DNA of 64,000 bases from Skermanella stibiiresistens SB22 (GCF_000576635.1 NZ_AVFL01000026.1:55752-119751); one strand, 5' to 3'. Numbered from the stretch's first letter, positions 9,329 to 18,702 are shown. Numbers and translations are program-made. Notes: generated from the letters alone by a model not told the origin.

Positions 9329-10522
9329 ATGACGGCTGCTATCAGGCGGAACGGAACGCCGGGCGATGATCCAGGTAAAGGCCCCGGCGATGGTGCGGCG
9401 CACGCGCTCGAAACGCGGGTTGGCGCCGATGGACGCCTGACGCTGGCCTTGTCCGGCGACTGGCGCGTCCGTCATGGGCTCGCCACCACGTCGGCGGTCG
9501 ATGCCGTGCTCGATCGGGATGGATCGATCCGCTTGGTCGTCTGCGAGGATGGTGGGCTGCGGTCCTGGGACAGCGCGCTGGTCGGTTATCTGCTGAGGGT
9601 CAAGGACCTGTGCGCCGACCGCGGCATCGCTTTCGACACCGGAAACCTGCCGGCCGGCGTGGCGCGGCTGATGGCCCTGGCCCGCGCGGTTCCCGTCAAG
9701 GAGGACGCGGCGCGTGGCGATACCGCCCGATCGTTGCCGGAGCGGCTGGGGCAAGCGGTGCTGGATGGCTGGCGGGAGCTGGATCAGGCGGTCTCCTTCC
9801 TGGGTGAGATCGTGCTGGGGCTGGGCCGGATGATGGTCGGCCGGGCGCGTTTCCGGCGGGTCGATTTCCTGATGGCGGTGGAGGACGCCGGGGCTCGCGG
9901 GCTGCCGATCATCACGATCGTCTCGCTGCTGGTCGGCCTGACCGTCGCTTTCGTCGGCGCCATCCAGCTGAAGCAGTTCGGCGCCGACATCTATGTCGCC
10001 AATCTGGTCGGGCTGGCGATGACGCGGGAGATGGCGTCGCTGATGACCGCCATCGTGCTGGCCGGACGGACCGGCGCCGCCTACGCCGCGCAACTCGGCA
10101 CCATGCAGGGCAACGAGGAGATCGACGCGCTGTCGACCATCGGCATCTCGCCGATCGACTTCCTGGTGCTGCCGCGCGTGCTGGCGCTGGCGCTGATGAT
10201 GCCCCTGCTGTTCGTCTATTCCTGCTTCCTGGGGTTGCTCGGCGGCTATATCGTCGGGACCTCGATGCTGGGCCTGTCGGGGCCGGCCTATGTGCTCCAG
10301 ACCCAGTACGCTTTGACCATGAACGATTTCTGGGTCGGCTTCGTGAAGAGCATCGTGTTCGGCATGCTGGTCGCCTACGCGGGTGCCTATCGCGGCATGC
10401 GGGCGGGCCGCAGCGCCCAGGCGGTCGGCGTCGCCGCCACCTCGGCGGTGGTGACCTCGATCGTCCTGATCATCGTGGTCGACGCCCTGTTCGCGGTGAT
10501 GACCAACCTGCTGGGAATTTGA
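9329..10522 (+). CDS. mlaE: STAS-MlaE fusion, lipid ABC transporter permease
   Basis: A 397-residue permease of the MlaE family, the inner-membrane component of MCE-type phospholipid transport. Residues about 25-115 form a STAS-like domain (DGSIRLVVCEDGGLRSWDSALV), and residues 150-395 form the multi-helix MlaE domain with the conserved GRTGAAYAAQLGTM and NEEIDAL segments. The fused STAS domain corresponds to the separate MlaB in E. coli. The ATPase gene follows after one nucleotide and the MCE-protein gene after it, giving one operon. Role is retrograde or anterograde lipid traffic between membranes; direction is not shown by the sequence. Confidence 0.93.
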   Translation: MTAAIRRNGTPGDDPGKGPGDGAAHALETRVGADGRLTLALSGDWRVRHGLATTSAVDAVLDRDGSIRLVVCEDGGLRSWDSALVGYLLRVKDLCADRGIAFDTGNLPAGVARLMALARAVPVKEDAARGDTARSLPERLGQAVLDGWRELDQAVSFLGEIVLGLGRMMVGRARFRRVDFLMAVEDAGARGLPIITIVSLLVGLTVAFVGAIQLKQFGADIYVANLVGLAMTREMASLMTAIVLAGRTGAAYAAQLGTMQGNEEIDALSTIGISPIDFLVLPRVLALALMMPLLFVYSCFLGLLGGYIVGTSMLGLSGPAYVLQTQYALTMNDFWVGFVKSIVFGMLVAYAGAYRGMRAGRSAQAVGVAATSAVVTSIVLIIVVDALFAVMTNLLGI

Positions 10523-10523
10523 C

Positions 10524-11318
10524 GTGAGCGATCCCACGAGAGCGGAGCCCCGGACCGCGCCCAGGGACTCGCCCCGGATCGAGGTCGACGGCCTGACCAT
10601 GGCGTTCGACGATTTCGTCGTGCAGCGCGATGTCAGCTTCCAGGTTCCAACGGGCGACATCTTCGTGATCATGGGCGCCAGCGGCTGCGGCAAGAGCACG
10701 CTGTTGAAGCACATGATCGGGCTGGTCGAACCGGCGGCCGGCGACATCCTCTATGATGGAAAAAGCTTCACCGCCGCCGACGCCGAAGGCCGGGCCGTGA
10801 TGAGCAGGCGCTTCGGCGTGCTGTTCCAGAGCGGCGCGCTGTGGAGTTCGATGACGCTGGCCGAGAACGTCTCGGTGCCGCTGTCGCAATACACCAGACT
10901 GACGCGGGACGAGATCGCCGAGCTGGTGTCGCTGAAGCTGGCGCTGGTCGGGCTCGCCGGATTCGAGGACTATTACCCGTCGGAGATCAGCGGTGGCATG
11001 CGGAAGCGCGCCGGCCTGGCGCGCGCCATAGCCCTGGATCCGGACATCCTGTTCTTCGACGAGCCATCGGCTGGGCTGGACCCGCTCAGCTCGCGCCGGC
11101 TGGACGACCTGATCCTGGAACTGCGCGACAGCCTGGGCGCCACCGTGGTCATCGTCAGCCACGAACTGGCCAGCATCTTCGCCATAGCCGACAACTCCGT
11201 CTTCCTGGACGCGGAAAGCCGCACCGCGATCGACGGCGGCGATCCCAAGAGCCTTCGTGACCACAGCGCGCACCCGGCGGTACGCGAGTTCCTGACCAGA
11301 GGAGAGCCAAGAACATGA
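10524..11318 (+). CDS. mlaF: lipid ABC transporter ATP-binding protein MlaF-like
   Basis: A 264-residue ABC ATPase with Walker A GASGCGKST (51-59), the signature ISGGMRKRAGLARA starting at residue 155 and Walker B ILFFDEPSAGLDP. The MRKR variant of the signature is characteristic of the MlaF group. It starts at a GTG directly after the stop of the permease gene, so translation is probably coupled. It powers the STAS-MlaE permease at the inner membrane. Confidence 0.95.
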   Translation: MSDPTRAEPRTAPRDSPRIEVDGLTMAFDDFVVQRDVSFQVPTGDIFVIMGASGCGKSTLLKHMIGLVEPAAGDILYDGKSFTAADAEGRAVMSRRFGVLFQSGALWSSMTLAENVSVPLSQYTRLTRDEIAELVSLKLALVGLAGFEDYYPSEISGGMRKRAGLARAIALDPDILFFDEPSAGLDPLSSRRLDDLILELRDSLGATVVIVSHELASIFAIADNSVFLDAESRTAIDGGDPKSLRDHSAHPAVREFLTRGEPRT

Positions 11319-11358
11319 AGCCCCGCCTTGGCCACTCGGAGACTTCCATGAGGAACCC

Positions 11359-12114
11359 ATGAGGAACAAGGCCAACCCGCGCCTGATCGGCCTGTTCGTG
11401 CTTGGCGCCATCGCGTTGTTCGTGACGGCGCTGGTGGCGCTGGGCAGCGGCTTCCTGAGCCGTGAGCAGCCGCCGGCGGTCGTCTTCTTCGACGGATCGG
11501 TCAACGGTCTTTATGTCGGGGCGCCGGTCAACTTCCGGGGCGTCCGGGTCGGATCGGTGACCAGGGTCGACTTGGTGATCGACAGCAAGGACCTGACCGC
11601 CCGCATCCCAACCTATATCCGGTTCGATCCCGACCGGACCAAATGGGTTGGGCTGCCGGACGGCAAGGCGCCGGACATCAGCTATAGCGCGATGGTCGAG
11701 CGCGGACTGCGGGCCCAGCTGGTCTATCAAAGCTATGTAACCCAGCAATTGATGGTGGAACTGGACCTGCTGCCTGGCACCCCCGCGACGCTGGTCGGCG
11801 GCGACCCGAACGTGGAGGAGATTCCGGCGATCCCTTCGACGCTGGACGTGGTCCGCCGCAATCTGGAGAAGCTGCCGATCCAGGATATGGTCGGCACCGC
11901 CTTGAACACCCTGAACAACGTCGACAAGCTGCTGTCCTCGCCCGAGATCCCGGCGGCGCTGGCGGCCTTGGCGAAAGGCATGGGCGAGTTCGAGACGACC
12001 ATGGCCGCGGCCAGGGGAACCATGACCACCGGAACGAACACGCTCACCCAGGTCCAGGGCGAGTTGCGCGCGACCATGGCCGATTTGAGGGGCCTGATCG
12101 GCACCGCCAATTAG
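11359..12114 (+). CDS. mlaD: MCE family protein (MlaD-like), truncated by in-frame TAG
   Basis: A 251-residue membrane-anchored MCE protein: an N-terminal TM helix (GLFVLGAIALFVTALVALG), then the MCE beta-barrel domain with GLYVGAPVNFRGVRVGSVTRV, followed by helical segments. It should form the hexameric ring that binds lipid in the periplasm. The frame stops at TAG (12112-12114), but codons immediately after continue the same helical protein to 12345 (see next entry). The remaining MCE domain is complete, so the truncated product may still function. It is the last gene of the mlaEFD operon. Confidence 0.9.
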   Translation: MRNKANPRLIGLFVLGAIALFVTALVALGSGFLSREQPPAVVFFDGSVNGLYVGAPVNFRGVRVGSVTRVDLVIDSKDLTARIPTYIRFDPDRTKWVGLPDGKAPDISYSAMVERGLRAQLVYQSYVTQQLMVELDLLPGTPATLVGGDPNVEEIPAIPSTLDVVRRNLEKLPIQDMVGTALNTLNNVDKLLSSPEIPAALAALAKGMGEFETTMAAARGTMTTGTNTLTQVQGELRATMADLRGLIGTAN

Positions 12115-12345
12115 GAGGTGGGGCCTCTGATCGCCTCGCTCCGAACCACGTCGCAATCGGTCGAACAGGCGGTGGCCCAAGCCCAGGCGGTGCTCGGCAA
12201 CACCAACGATCTCGTCTCGCGGAACTCGCCGTTGCGCGTCAACCTGGAGGACTCGCTCCGAAACCTGTCGCTGGCGTCCCGCTCGATGCGCGGCTTCGCG
12301 GAGACTTTGGAGCGCAGCCCCAACGCCCTGCTGCTGGGGAAATAG
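12115..12345 (+). pseudogene. 3' remainder of mlaD-like gene after nonsense codon
   Basis: Same reading frame as the MCE gene, beginning one codon after its TAG. It encodes about 76 residues of the helical tail (SLRTTSQSVEQAVAQAQAVL and SMRGFAETLERSPNALLLG), ending with a TAA-less normal stop TAG at 12343-12345. The tail ending in SPNALLLGK is typical of proteobacterial MCE proteins, so the TAG most simply replaces a CAG glutamine codon. AGGAGG overlaps the stop, but it abuts GTG at 12118 with no spacing, so independent initiation is unlikely although not excluded. Confidence 0.75.
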
Positions 12346-12481
12346 GCCAAGGGGTGAATTGGTCGCATTCGCATGGCCAATCCCCTTAACGGGCGATTAA
12401 CGGCGCCATGTTAAGAGAATGGCGCCGTCGGCGGTCCGCGCCATGGCTGTGTCAGGCCCCGTAGCAGGACGGCGTGGGGAG

Positions 12482-13456
12482 ATGAGCGAAGAGACGGCGA
12501 CCCTGAAGCCTTGGAAGAAGCGGCTGATCGCCTGGTGGGAAGGTTATGACCTGCCCACCGGGAAGGCCGATGCCGAGTCCGGACCGGCGTCTGGATCGGC
12601 GGGCGGGCACGGATCGGGCTCGGCGGATACCCCGGCGGCCAAACCGGTGCTGCCCGGCACCAATTCCCGCTTCGGCAAACCACTGTGGTCGGCCAGCCGC
12701 ATCCAGGTGGTGGAAAAGCTCTGGGGCGAAGGGTTCACCTCTCCCGGCGGCGAAGATTACATTCCCGAACTGGTCAAGCCGTTGGGGTTGAACCCAGCCA
12801 TGAGCGTGCTCGATCTGGCGGCGGGACTGGGCGGCGCCGCGCGCAAGATGGCGGCGCAGTATGGCTGCTGGGTGACGGGGCTGGAGCCTTCTCCCGTCCT
12901 TGCCAAGGAGGGCATGGAGCGGTCGGTCAAGGCCGGCATGGCGAAGCAGGCGACGATCACCCACTACGACGCCGAGAACTTCCGTCATCCCAAGCGATTC
13001 GACTGCATCTTCTCCAAGGAGGCGTTCTTCTGCGTCAAGGACCGCGAGAATTTGGCGGACGGCATCGAGATGAGCCTGAAGCCGCGCGGTCAGCTGCTGT
13101 TCACCGATTATGTCTTCGAGAAGGAGGAGCCGCGCTCGTCCGTCATCAAGGACTGGCTGGCCCGCGAGCCGGTCGAGCCGTTCCCGCTGACGGTCGACAA
13201 GACGGTCACCTCGCTCCAGCAGCGCAACCTGGACATCCGCATCACCGAGGACGTCACCGATGCCCACCGGCTGCTGATCGTGGCCGCCATCCAGTCTTTG
13301 ACCGAGTTCCTGGAGAAGCACAGCATGGACCACGACACCAAGCTGGCCGTGGTCGATGAGGTGGAGCATTGGGCGCGCCGTGTGGCGGCGCTGCAAAGCG
13401 GGTTGCGCATGTACCGTTTCTTCGCGCTCAAACTGCCCGACGGGACGGAAGGTTGA
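12482..13456 (+). CDS. class I SAM-dependent methyltransferase
   Basis: A 324-residue cytoplasmic methyltransferase. The Rossmann-like core starts near residue 105, with motif I VLDLAAGLGGAARKMA, motif II as GLEPSP and a motif IV region FDCIFSKEAFFCVKD. A separate N-terminal segment (KPWKKRLIAWWEGYDLP) and a C-terminal helical part resemble methyltransferases of the phosphoethanolamine or sarcosine type, but the acceptor cannot be named. The start at ATG 12482 (SEETATLKPW) is chosen because the upstream in-frame residues are proline/arginine-rich; the GGGGAG ribosome site is very close to the ATG. Monocistronic. Confidence 0.85.
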   Translation: MSEETATLKPWKKRLIAWWEGYDLPTGKADAESGPASGSAGGHGSGSADTPAAKPVLPGTNSRFGKPLWSASRIQVVEKLWGEGFTSPGGEDYIPELVKPLGLNPAMSVLDLAAGLGGAARKMAAQYGCWVTGLEPSPVLAKEGMERSVKAGMAKQATITHYDAENFRHPKRFDCIFSKEAFFCVKDRENLADGIEMSLKPRGQLLFTDYVFEKEEPRSSVIKDWLAREPVEPFPLTVDKTVTSLQQRNLDIRITEDVTDAHRLLIVAAIQSLTEFLEKHSMDHDTKLAVVDEVEHWARRVAALQSGLRMYRFFALKLPDGTEG

Positions 13457-13569
13457 GTCGAAAACGCCGCTGGAATAACGTCGCGGGAATACAGGCGCTT
13501 GTTGACATTGAACGCTTGGCTCCATATTTTCCGCCGCTCTTGTGACTTACCCTCCTGGGACTTTGAACC

Positions 13570-13695
13570 ATGAAGATCGTGAACTCGCTGAAATCCATGA
13601 AGACCCGGCACAAGGCTTGCCGCGTGATCCGCCGCAAGGGCCGCGTCTACGTCATCAACAAGCAGAACCCCCGCTTCAAGGCTCGCCAGGGCTGA
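13570..13695 (+). CDS. rpmJ: 50S ribosomal protein bL36 (zinc-free type)
   Basis: A 41-residue basic protein, [10 protein letters not shown] at the start and NPRFKARQG at the end, matching the longer YkgO-like form of bL36. The zinc-binding Cys/His set of classic bL36 is absent (only one Cys), as is usual for the alphaproteobacterial protein. It is monocistronic, with a strong hairpin terminator 39 nt after the stop. It belongs to the large ribosomal subunit. Confidence 0.93.
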   Translation: MKIVNSLKSMKTRHKACRVIRRKGRVYVINKQNPRFKARQG

Positions 13696-13733
13696 GCGTG
13701 CCAAGGGGGAGAGCCCGTATCTCCGGGAGGTGA

Positions 13734-13766
13734 CCGCGCCGCTGTTTCGGCGCGGTTTTGCTTTTT
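13734..13766 (+). terminator. rho-independent terminator of rpmJ
   Basis: Perfect 8-bp stem CCGCGCCG (13734-13741) and CGGCGCGG (13748-13755) with a 6-nt loop CTGTTT, followed by TTTTGCTTTTT. Confidence 0.92.
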
Positions 13767-13972
13767 GGGGCTTGGTTTTCCCGAGGGACCGACTGGTTGT
13801 CCGATCACCTCTTGTTCCATGAAGTGGTGATACCACTTTACATCAACGTCACATTTTTCCAATGTACGTGCGATGTGATGGAACGCCGCCGGGGCGCGGC
13901 CAAACGGGACGAGTGACGCGCGTGGCTGTTGCCGCCGTACGTTCAGCGGACCGAATGAGGAGGAAACACGGC

Positions 13973-15460
13973 ATGAGGATGCCCACGCCAGACGCTTCGG
14001 TGCTCGCCCGCCGGGCTGAGATCGTCAACGCGCTGCGAGCCATCGTGCCGGGCGAAGGCGTCATCGCCGAACGCGACGAGATGCGCGTCTACGAGACCGA
14101 CGCCCTGACCGCCTATCGCCAGCTTCCCATGGTCGTCGTGCTGCCGAACACGACCGAGCAGGTCTCCCAGGTTCTGAAATACTGCAACGAGGTCGGGATC
14201 AAGGTCGTTCCGCGCGGGGCGGGCACGTCCCTGTCCGGTGGCGCCCTGCCGCTGGCCGACGGCATCATCCTGGGTCTGGGCAAGTTCAACAAGATCGTCG
14301 ACATCGACTACGCCAACCGGACCGTGACGGCGCAGCCCGGCGTCACCAACCTGGGCATCACCAACGCGGTGGCGCACGAGGGCTTCTATTACGCGCCGGA
14401 CCCCAGCAGCCAGATCGCCTGCACCATCGGCGGCAACATCGCCGAGAACTCCGGTGGGGTCCACTGCCTCAAATATGGTCTGACCACCAACAACGTGCTC
14501 GGCATCGAGATGGTGCTGATGAACGGCGACATCATCAGGCTGGGCGGCAAGCACCTGGACTCGGACGGCTATGACCTGCTGGGCGTCATGACCGGGTCCG
14601 AAGGCCTGCTGGGCGTGGTGACCGAGGTGACCGTCCGCATCCTGCGGAAGCCGGAAACCCTGCGGGCGCTGCTGATCGGCTTTCCCAGCAGCGAGAGCGG
14701 CGGCGACTGCGTGGCCGCGATCATCGCGGCGGGCATCATTCCCGGCGGCATGGAGATGATGGACAAACCGGCGATCCACGCGGCGGAGGAGTTCGTCCAC
14801 GCCGGATACCCGATGGACGTCGAGGCCCTGCTGATCGTCGAACTGGACGGGCCGGAGGCGGAGGTCCACCACCTGATCGGCGAGGTCGAGAAGATCGCGC
14901 TCACCTGCGGCGCCGTGTCGATCCGGATCAGCGAGTCGGAGGACGAGCGCATGGTCTTCTGGGCCGGGCGCAAGGCGGCCTTCCCCGCCGTGGGCCGGAT
15001 CAGCCCGGATTACCTGTGCATGGACGGTACGATCCCGCGCAAGCAGCTGCCGCTGGTGCTGACCCGGATGGCCGAGATGTCGGTCAAGCACGGGCTGCGC
15101 GTCGCCAACGTCTTCCACGCCGGTGACGGCAACCTGCATCCGCTGATCCTGTACGACGCCAACAAACCGGGCGAGCTGCAGGCTGCGGAGGACTTCGGCG
15201 CCGATATCCTCAAGCTGTGCGTCGAGGTCGGCGGCGTGCTGACCGGCGAGCATGGCGTGGGCGTCGAAAAGCGCGACCTGATGAACCACCAGTTCACCGA
15301 GGTCGACCTGAACCAGCAGCAGCGGGTGAAATGCGCCTTCGATCCCGAGGCGCTGCTGAACCCCGGCAAGGTCTTTCCGCAGCTTCACCGCTGCGCCGAG
15401 TTGGGCCGCATGCATATCCACCGCGGGCAGCTCCCGTTTCCCGACCTCCCGCGCTTCTAA
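13973..15460 (+). CDS. glcD: glycolate oxidase subunit GlcD (FAD-linked)
   Basis: A 495-residue FAD-binding PCMH-type oxidoreductase. The N-terminal half has the FAD-binding PRGAGTSLSGGALP loop and CTIGGNIAENSGG; the C-terminal half has the cap/oxidase domain with NVFHAGDGNLHP and GEHGVGVEKR. It oxidises glycolate or D-lactate as the catalytic subunit of a three-part complex at the membrane. The ATG at 13973 follows AGGAGG by 9 nt, so the frame extending to 13862 is rejected. glcE and glcF follow closely (9 and 14 nt), forming an operon. Confidence 0.96.
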   Translation: MRMPTPDASVLARRAEIVNALRAIVPGEGVIAERDEMRVYETDALTAYRQLPMVVVLPNTTEQVSQVLKYCNEVGIKVVPRGAGTSLSGGALPLADGIILGLGKFNKIVDIDYANRTVTAQPGVTNLGITNAVAHEGFYYAPDPSSQIACTIGGNIAENSGGVHCLKYGLTTNNVLGIEMVLMNGDIIRLGGKHLDSDGYDLLGVMTGSEGLLGVVTEVTVRILRKPETLRALLIGFPSSESGGDCVAAIIAAGIIPGGMEMMDKPAIHAAEEFVHAGYPMDVEALLIVELDGPEAEVHHLIGEVEKIALTCGAVSIRISESEDERMVFWAGRKAAFPAVGRISPDYLCMDGTIPRKQLPLVLTRMAEMSVKHGLRVANVFHAGDGNLHPLILYDANKPGELQAAEDFGADILKLCVEVGGVLTGEHGVGVEKRDLMNHQFTEVDLNQQQRVKCAFDPEALLNPGKVFPQLHRCAELGRMHIHRGQLPFPDLPRF

Positions 15461-15469
15461 GGCCCCGGC

Positions 15470-16708
15470 ATGACGACACATTCCAACAAGTCGGTGTTGA
15501 AACCCGCGGATGCCGATCAGGCGCTGGAGGCCGTTCGCTGGGCGATCTCCGAGGAGACCCCGCTGGAGCTGGTCGGCAAGGGCAGCAAGCGGAAACTTGG
15601 CCGGCCGTTCCAGGCGACCCACACGCTCGACCTGTCGGATCTGACCGGCGTCACCCTGTACGAGCCGGAGGAGCTGGTCCTGTCGGCTCGGGCCGGCACG
15701 CCACTGGCGGAGCTGGAGGCCTTGCTGGCGGAGAACCGGCAGCAGTTCGCCTTCGAGCCGACCGACTTCGGCCCCTTGCTGGGTGGCGAGGCCGGCAAGC
15801 AGACGATCGGCGGCGTCGTCTCGTGCAACCTGGCGGGACCGCGCCGGGTCAAGGCGGGTGCTGCGCGCGACCACTTCCTGGGTTTCCAGGCGATCAGCGG
15901 CCGCGGCGAGGCTTTCAAGGCTGGCGGCAGGGTGGTCAAGAACGTCACCGGCTATGATCTGTCCAAGCTGATCGCCGGATCCTACGGCACGCTGACGGTG
16001 CTGACCGAGGTGACGCTGAAGGTGCTGCCGGCGCCGGAGGACACGCGGACGGTGCTGATCCGGGCGCTGGACGACGCGACCGCGATCCGGGTGATGGCGC
16101 TGGCGCTGCAAAGCCCCTACGAGGTCGCGGGCGCCGCCCACGTGCCGGCGTCCCTGGCGGGAGCCTTGGGCGTCGAAGAGGTGGCCGGTGGTGCCGCGAC
16201 GGCGATCCGGCTGGAGGGCTTCGGCCCCTCGATCGAATACCGCGCCGGCAAGCTGCGCGACCTGCTCGGCGGGTTCGGCACTGTCGAGTTCCTGGATCGC
16301 CAGCCCTCGCTGGTGTTCTGGGCGGCGCTTCGGGACGTGAAGCCGTTCGTTTCGACGCCGGAACGGCTGGTCTGGCGCCTGTCCGTGCCGCCCGCCGACG
16401 GCGCGCGGGTGGTGGCCGACATCAAGGGCAGGCTGCCCGGCGCCGAAGCCTATTTCGACTGGGGCGGCGGCCTCGTCTGGCTCGCCATCGAACCCGGAGC
16501 GGATGGGGCGGGGCAGGCGGCGATCCGTGGCGCCATCGGATTGAGCGGTGGCCACGCCACCCTGGTCCGGGCTCCGGACACCATCCGCGCCTCGGCCGAC
16601 GTGTTCCAACCCCAGCAGGCTCCGTTGGCGGCCCTGTCCGCCCGCGTCAAAGAAACCCTGGACCCCAAGCGCATCTTCAATCCCGGCCGCATGTACGCCG
16701 GGGTCTGA
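15470..16708 (+). CDS. glcE: glycolate oxidase subunit GlcE
   Basis: A 412-residue FAD-binding subunit related to GlcD but shorter. It shows the PCMH motifs GKGSKRKLGRP and GGEAGKQTIGGVVSCNLAGPRR in the N-terminal half and ends with the usual DPKRIFNPGRMY sequence of this family. It forms the glycolate oxidase complex with GlcD and GlcF. Nine nucleotides separate it from glcD. Confidence 0.95.
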   Translation: MTTHSNKSVLKPADADQALEAVRWAISEETPLELVGKGSKRKLGRPFQATHTLDLSDLTGVTLYEPEELVLSARAGTPLAELEALLAENRQQFAFEPTDFGPLLGGEAGKQTIGGVVSCNLAGPRRVKAGAARDHFLGFQAISGRGEAFKAGGRVVKNVTGYDLSKLIAGSYGTLTVLTEVTLKVLPAPEDTRTVLIRALDDATAIRVMALALQSPYEVAGAAHVPASLAGALGVEEVAGGAATAIRLEGFGPSIEYRAGKLRDLLGGFGTVEFLDRQPSLVFWAALRDVKPFVSTPERLVWRLSVPPADGARVVADIKGRLPGAEAYFDWGGGLVWLAIEPGADGAGQAAIRGAIGLSGGHATLVRAPDTIRASADVFQPQQAPLAALSARVKETLDPKRIFNPGRMYAGV

Positions 16709-16722
16709 CGCGGAGAACCGCC

Positions 16723-18063
16723 TTGCAGACCAACTTCTCGCTAGCCCAACTCGCCGACGCCGATGTCCGCGAGTCCGAAAAGATCCTCAGGGCCTGCGTC
16801 CATTGCGGATTTTGTACCGCGACCTGCCCGACGTATACCCTGTTGGGTGACGAGTTGGACAGTCCGCGGGGACGGATCTACCTGATCAAGGACATGCTGG
16901 AGAACGACAAGCCGGCGACAGAGCAGGTGGTCAAGCATATCGACCGCTGCCTGTCGTGCCTGTCCTGCATGACGACCTGTCCGTCCGGCGTGCATTACAT
17001 GCATCTGGTCGATCATGGCCGCGCCCATATCGAGAAGACCTATCGCCGCCCCGCGGCGGAACGGCTGATGCGGAAGATGCTGTCGACCGTCCTGCCGCGT
17101 CCGGGCCTGTTCCGCTGGGCGCTGATGGCGGCCAAGGCCGGCCGGCCGGTCGCGGGCATCCTGCCGGAAAAGCTGAAGGGCATGCTGGCGCTGGCCCCGC
17201 GGAACATCCCAAGCCCCAGCCATGTCGACAAGCCGCAGGTGATCCCGGCGGAGGGAACCAGGCGGAAGCGCGTCGCGATCCTGAACGGTTGCGCCCAGCA
17301 GGTGCTGAACACCGCGATCAACGAGTCGACCGTGCGCCTGCTGACCCGGCATGGCGTCGAGGTGGTGGTGGCCAAGGGGGCCGGGTGCTGCGGCGCCCTG
17401 AACCACCACATGGGCATGACCGACAGCAGCCACGGTTATGCCCGCGCCAACATCCTGGCGTGGACGCGGGAGATCGAGCGCGGGGGCTTGGACGCGATCG
17501 TGATCAACACGTCCGGCTGCGGAACGACCGTCAAGGACTATGGCTTCATGTTCCGCGAGGACAAGGAATTGGCGGACAAGGCGGCGCGGATCTCGGCGCT
17601 GGCCAAGGACGTCACCGAATTCATGGACGAGTTGGGACTGGGCGAAACGGTGGTCGAGACGGGGCAGGTGGTGGCCTATCATTCCGCCTGTTCCATGCAG
17701 CATGGCCAGAAGATCAAGACGCCGCCGCGCGCCTTGCTGGGAGCGGCCGGTTTCCAGATCCGCGAGGTGCCGGAGGGTCATCTGTGCTGTGGTTCGGCCG
17801 GAACCTACAACCTGCTCCAACCGGAGATCGCCGTGCGGCTCCGCGACCGCAAGGTCAACAACATCGAGAGCACCAAGCCGCAGGTGATCGCCGCCGGCAA
17901 CATCGGCTGCATGACCCAGATCGGCTCCGGAACCGCGATCCCGATCGTCCACACGGTCGAACTGCTGGATTGGGCCACCGGCGGACCCTTGCCGGAGTCG
18001 CTGAAGGGAAACCCGGCTTTCGTCACGCGACCGAAGGCGGCCCGGGTGCTGGCGGCGGAGTGA
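16723..18063 (+). CDS. glcF: glycolate oxidase iron-sulfur subunit GlcF
   Basis: A 446-residue protein with two [4Fe-4S] ferredoxin motifs: Cys25, 28, 31, 35 (CVHCGFCTATCP) and Cys76, 79, 82, 86 (CLSCLSCMTTCP). Two CCG/cysteine-rich domains follow (NGCAQQVLN...GCCGALNHH; HSACSMQHG...GHLCCGSAG). It passes electrons from the flavin subunits to the quinone pool. The start is TTG at 16723 with GGAGAA a few bases upstream. Its stop lies at the edge of a 32-bp tandem repeat. Confidence 0.95.
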   Translation: MQTNFSLAQLADADVRESEKILRACVHCGFCTATCPTYTLLGDELDSPRGRIYLIKDMLENDKPATEQVVKHIDRCLSCLSCMTTCPSGVHYMHLVDHGRAHIEKTYRRPAAERLMRKMLSTVLPRPGLFRWALMAAKAGRPVAGILPEKLKGMLALAPRNIPSPSHVDKPQVIPAEGTRRKRVAILNGCAQQVLNTAINESTVRLLTRHGVEVVVAKGAGCCGALNHHMGMTDSSHGYARANILAWTREIERGGLDAIVINTSGCGTTVKDYGFMFREDKELADKAARISALAKDVTEFMDELGLGETVVETGQVVAYHSACSMQHGQKIKTPPRALLGAAGFQIREVPEGHLCCGSAGTYNLLQPEIAVRLRDRKVNNIESTKPQVIAAGNIGCMTQIGSGTAIPIVHTVELLDWATGGPLPESLKGNPAFVTRPKAARVLAAE

Positions 18064-18135
18064 TCCGCCGCTCCATGATGAGATGGGCGGAGTGATCCGC
18101 CGCTCCATGATGAGATGGGCGGAGTGATCCGCCGC
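18061..18135. repeat. 32-bp tandem duplication at the glcF stop codon
   Basis: Unit TGATCCGCCGCTCCATGATG plus 12 nt occupies 18061-18092, is repeated exactly at 18093-18124, and a third partial copy runs to about 18135. The first copy contains the glcF stop. Identical units suggest a recent slippage event. Confidence 0.9.
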
Positions 18136-18234
18136 GCCTATGGCTTTTGAGAAGCCGGCTTCAACTTATGGTATCAGCGCACGTGGGGTGAGAAGGCACT
18201 AAGCTCCGGGAGTCGCATCCACCGTGGCGGTCCC

Positions 18235-18702
18235 ATGCGTGTTCTCGTGGTTCTCGTGTGCTGTCTCTCCGTCTACACGGTGGCGGCGCTGTCCATCTCA
18301 AGCGCTTGGGCCCAGCAACCCGTGGGCCAAATCAAAACCATTTCGGGAACCGCGACGGTTATTCGCGGCGGCCAATCGCTGGAAGCCGCGGTCGGTTTGT
18401 TCCTATACGGTGCGGACAGTATACAGACTAGTTCATCTAGTAGCCTTGGAATCACCTTCAGGGACGGAACGCAGGTATCTCTGGGCGAGTACAGCGACTT
18501 CGCGATCCAGGACTTCGTTTTCGAACCGCAACAGGGAAGACTGTCGTTCATCATCTCCCTTTTGCGTGGATCCCTGGTCTATATCTCGGGCCGGATCGCG
18601 GCCCTGGCGCCTGAGACCGTGGTCATCAAAACCGTCAATGGAACGATCGGTGTCCGCGGCACGCGTTTCGCCGTCAGGGTTCCCGTGGAGACGGTACCAT
18701 GA
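18235..18702 (+). CDS. FecR-domain periplasmic protein
   Basis: A 155-residue secreted protein. The signal peptide ends AWA at residue 26, followed by a FecR-type beta domain: GQIKTISGTATVIRGG, then SLGITFRDGTQVSLGE and TVNGTIGVRGTRFAV, the GVRGT ending being typical. Here there is no TonB signalling system nearby. The next gene, for an OmpA-like lipoprotein, overlaps its end by 4 nt (ATGA), and a CHASE2 kinase follows, so the three are probably one operon for envelope sensing (inference). Confidence 0.88.
   Translation: MRVLVVLVCCLSVYTVAALSISSAWAQQPVGQIKTISGTATVIRGGQSLEAAVGLFLYGADSIQTSSSSSLGITFRDGTQVSLGEYSDFAIQDFVFEPQQGRLSFIISLLRGSLVYISGRIAALAPETVVIKTVNGTIGVRGTRFAVRVPVETVP

Noticed and set aside
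12115..12345. Independent small gene starting at GTG 12118
   Set aside because: AGGAGG directly abuts the GTG without spacing, and the product equals the tail of an MCE protein in the same frame.
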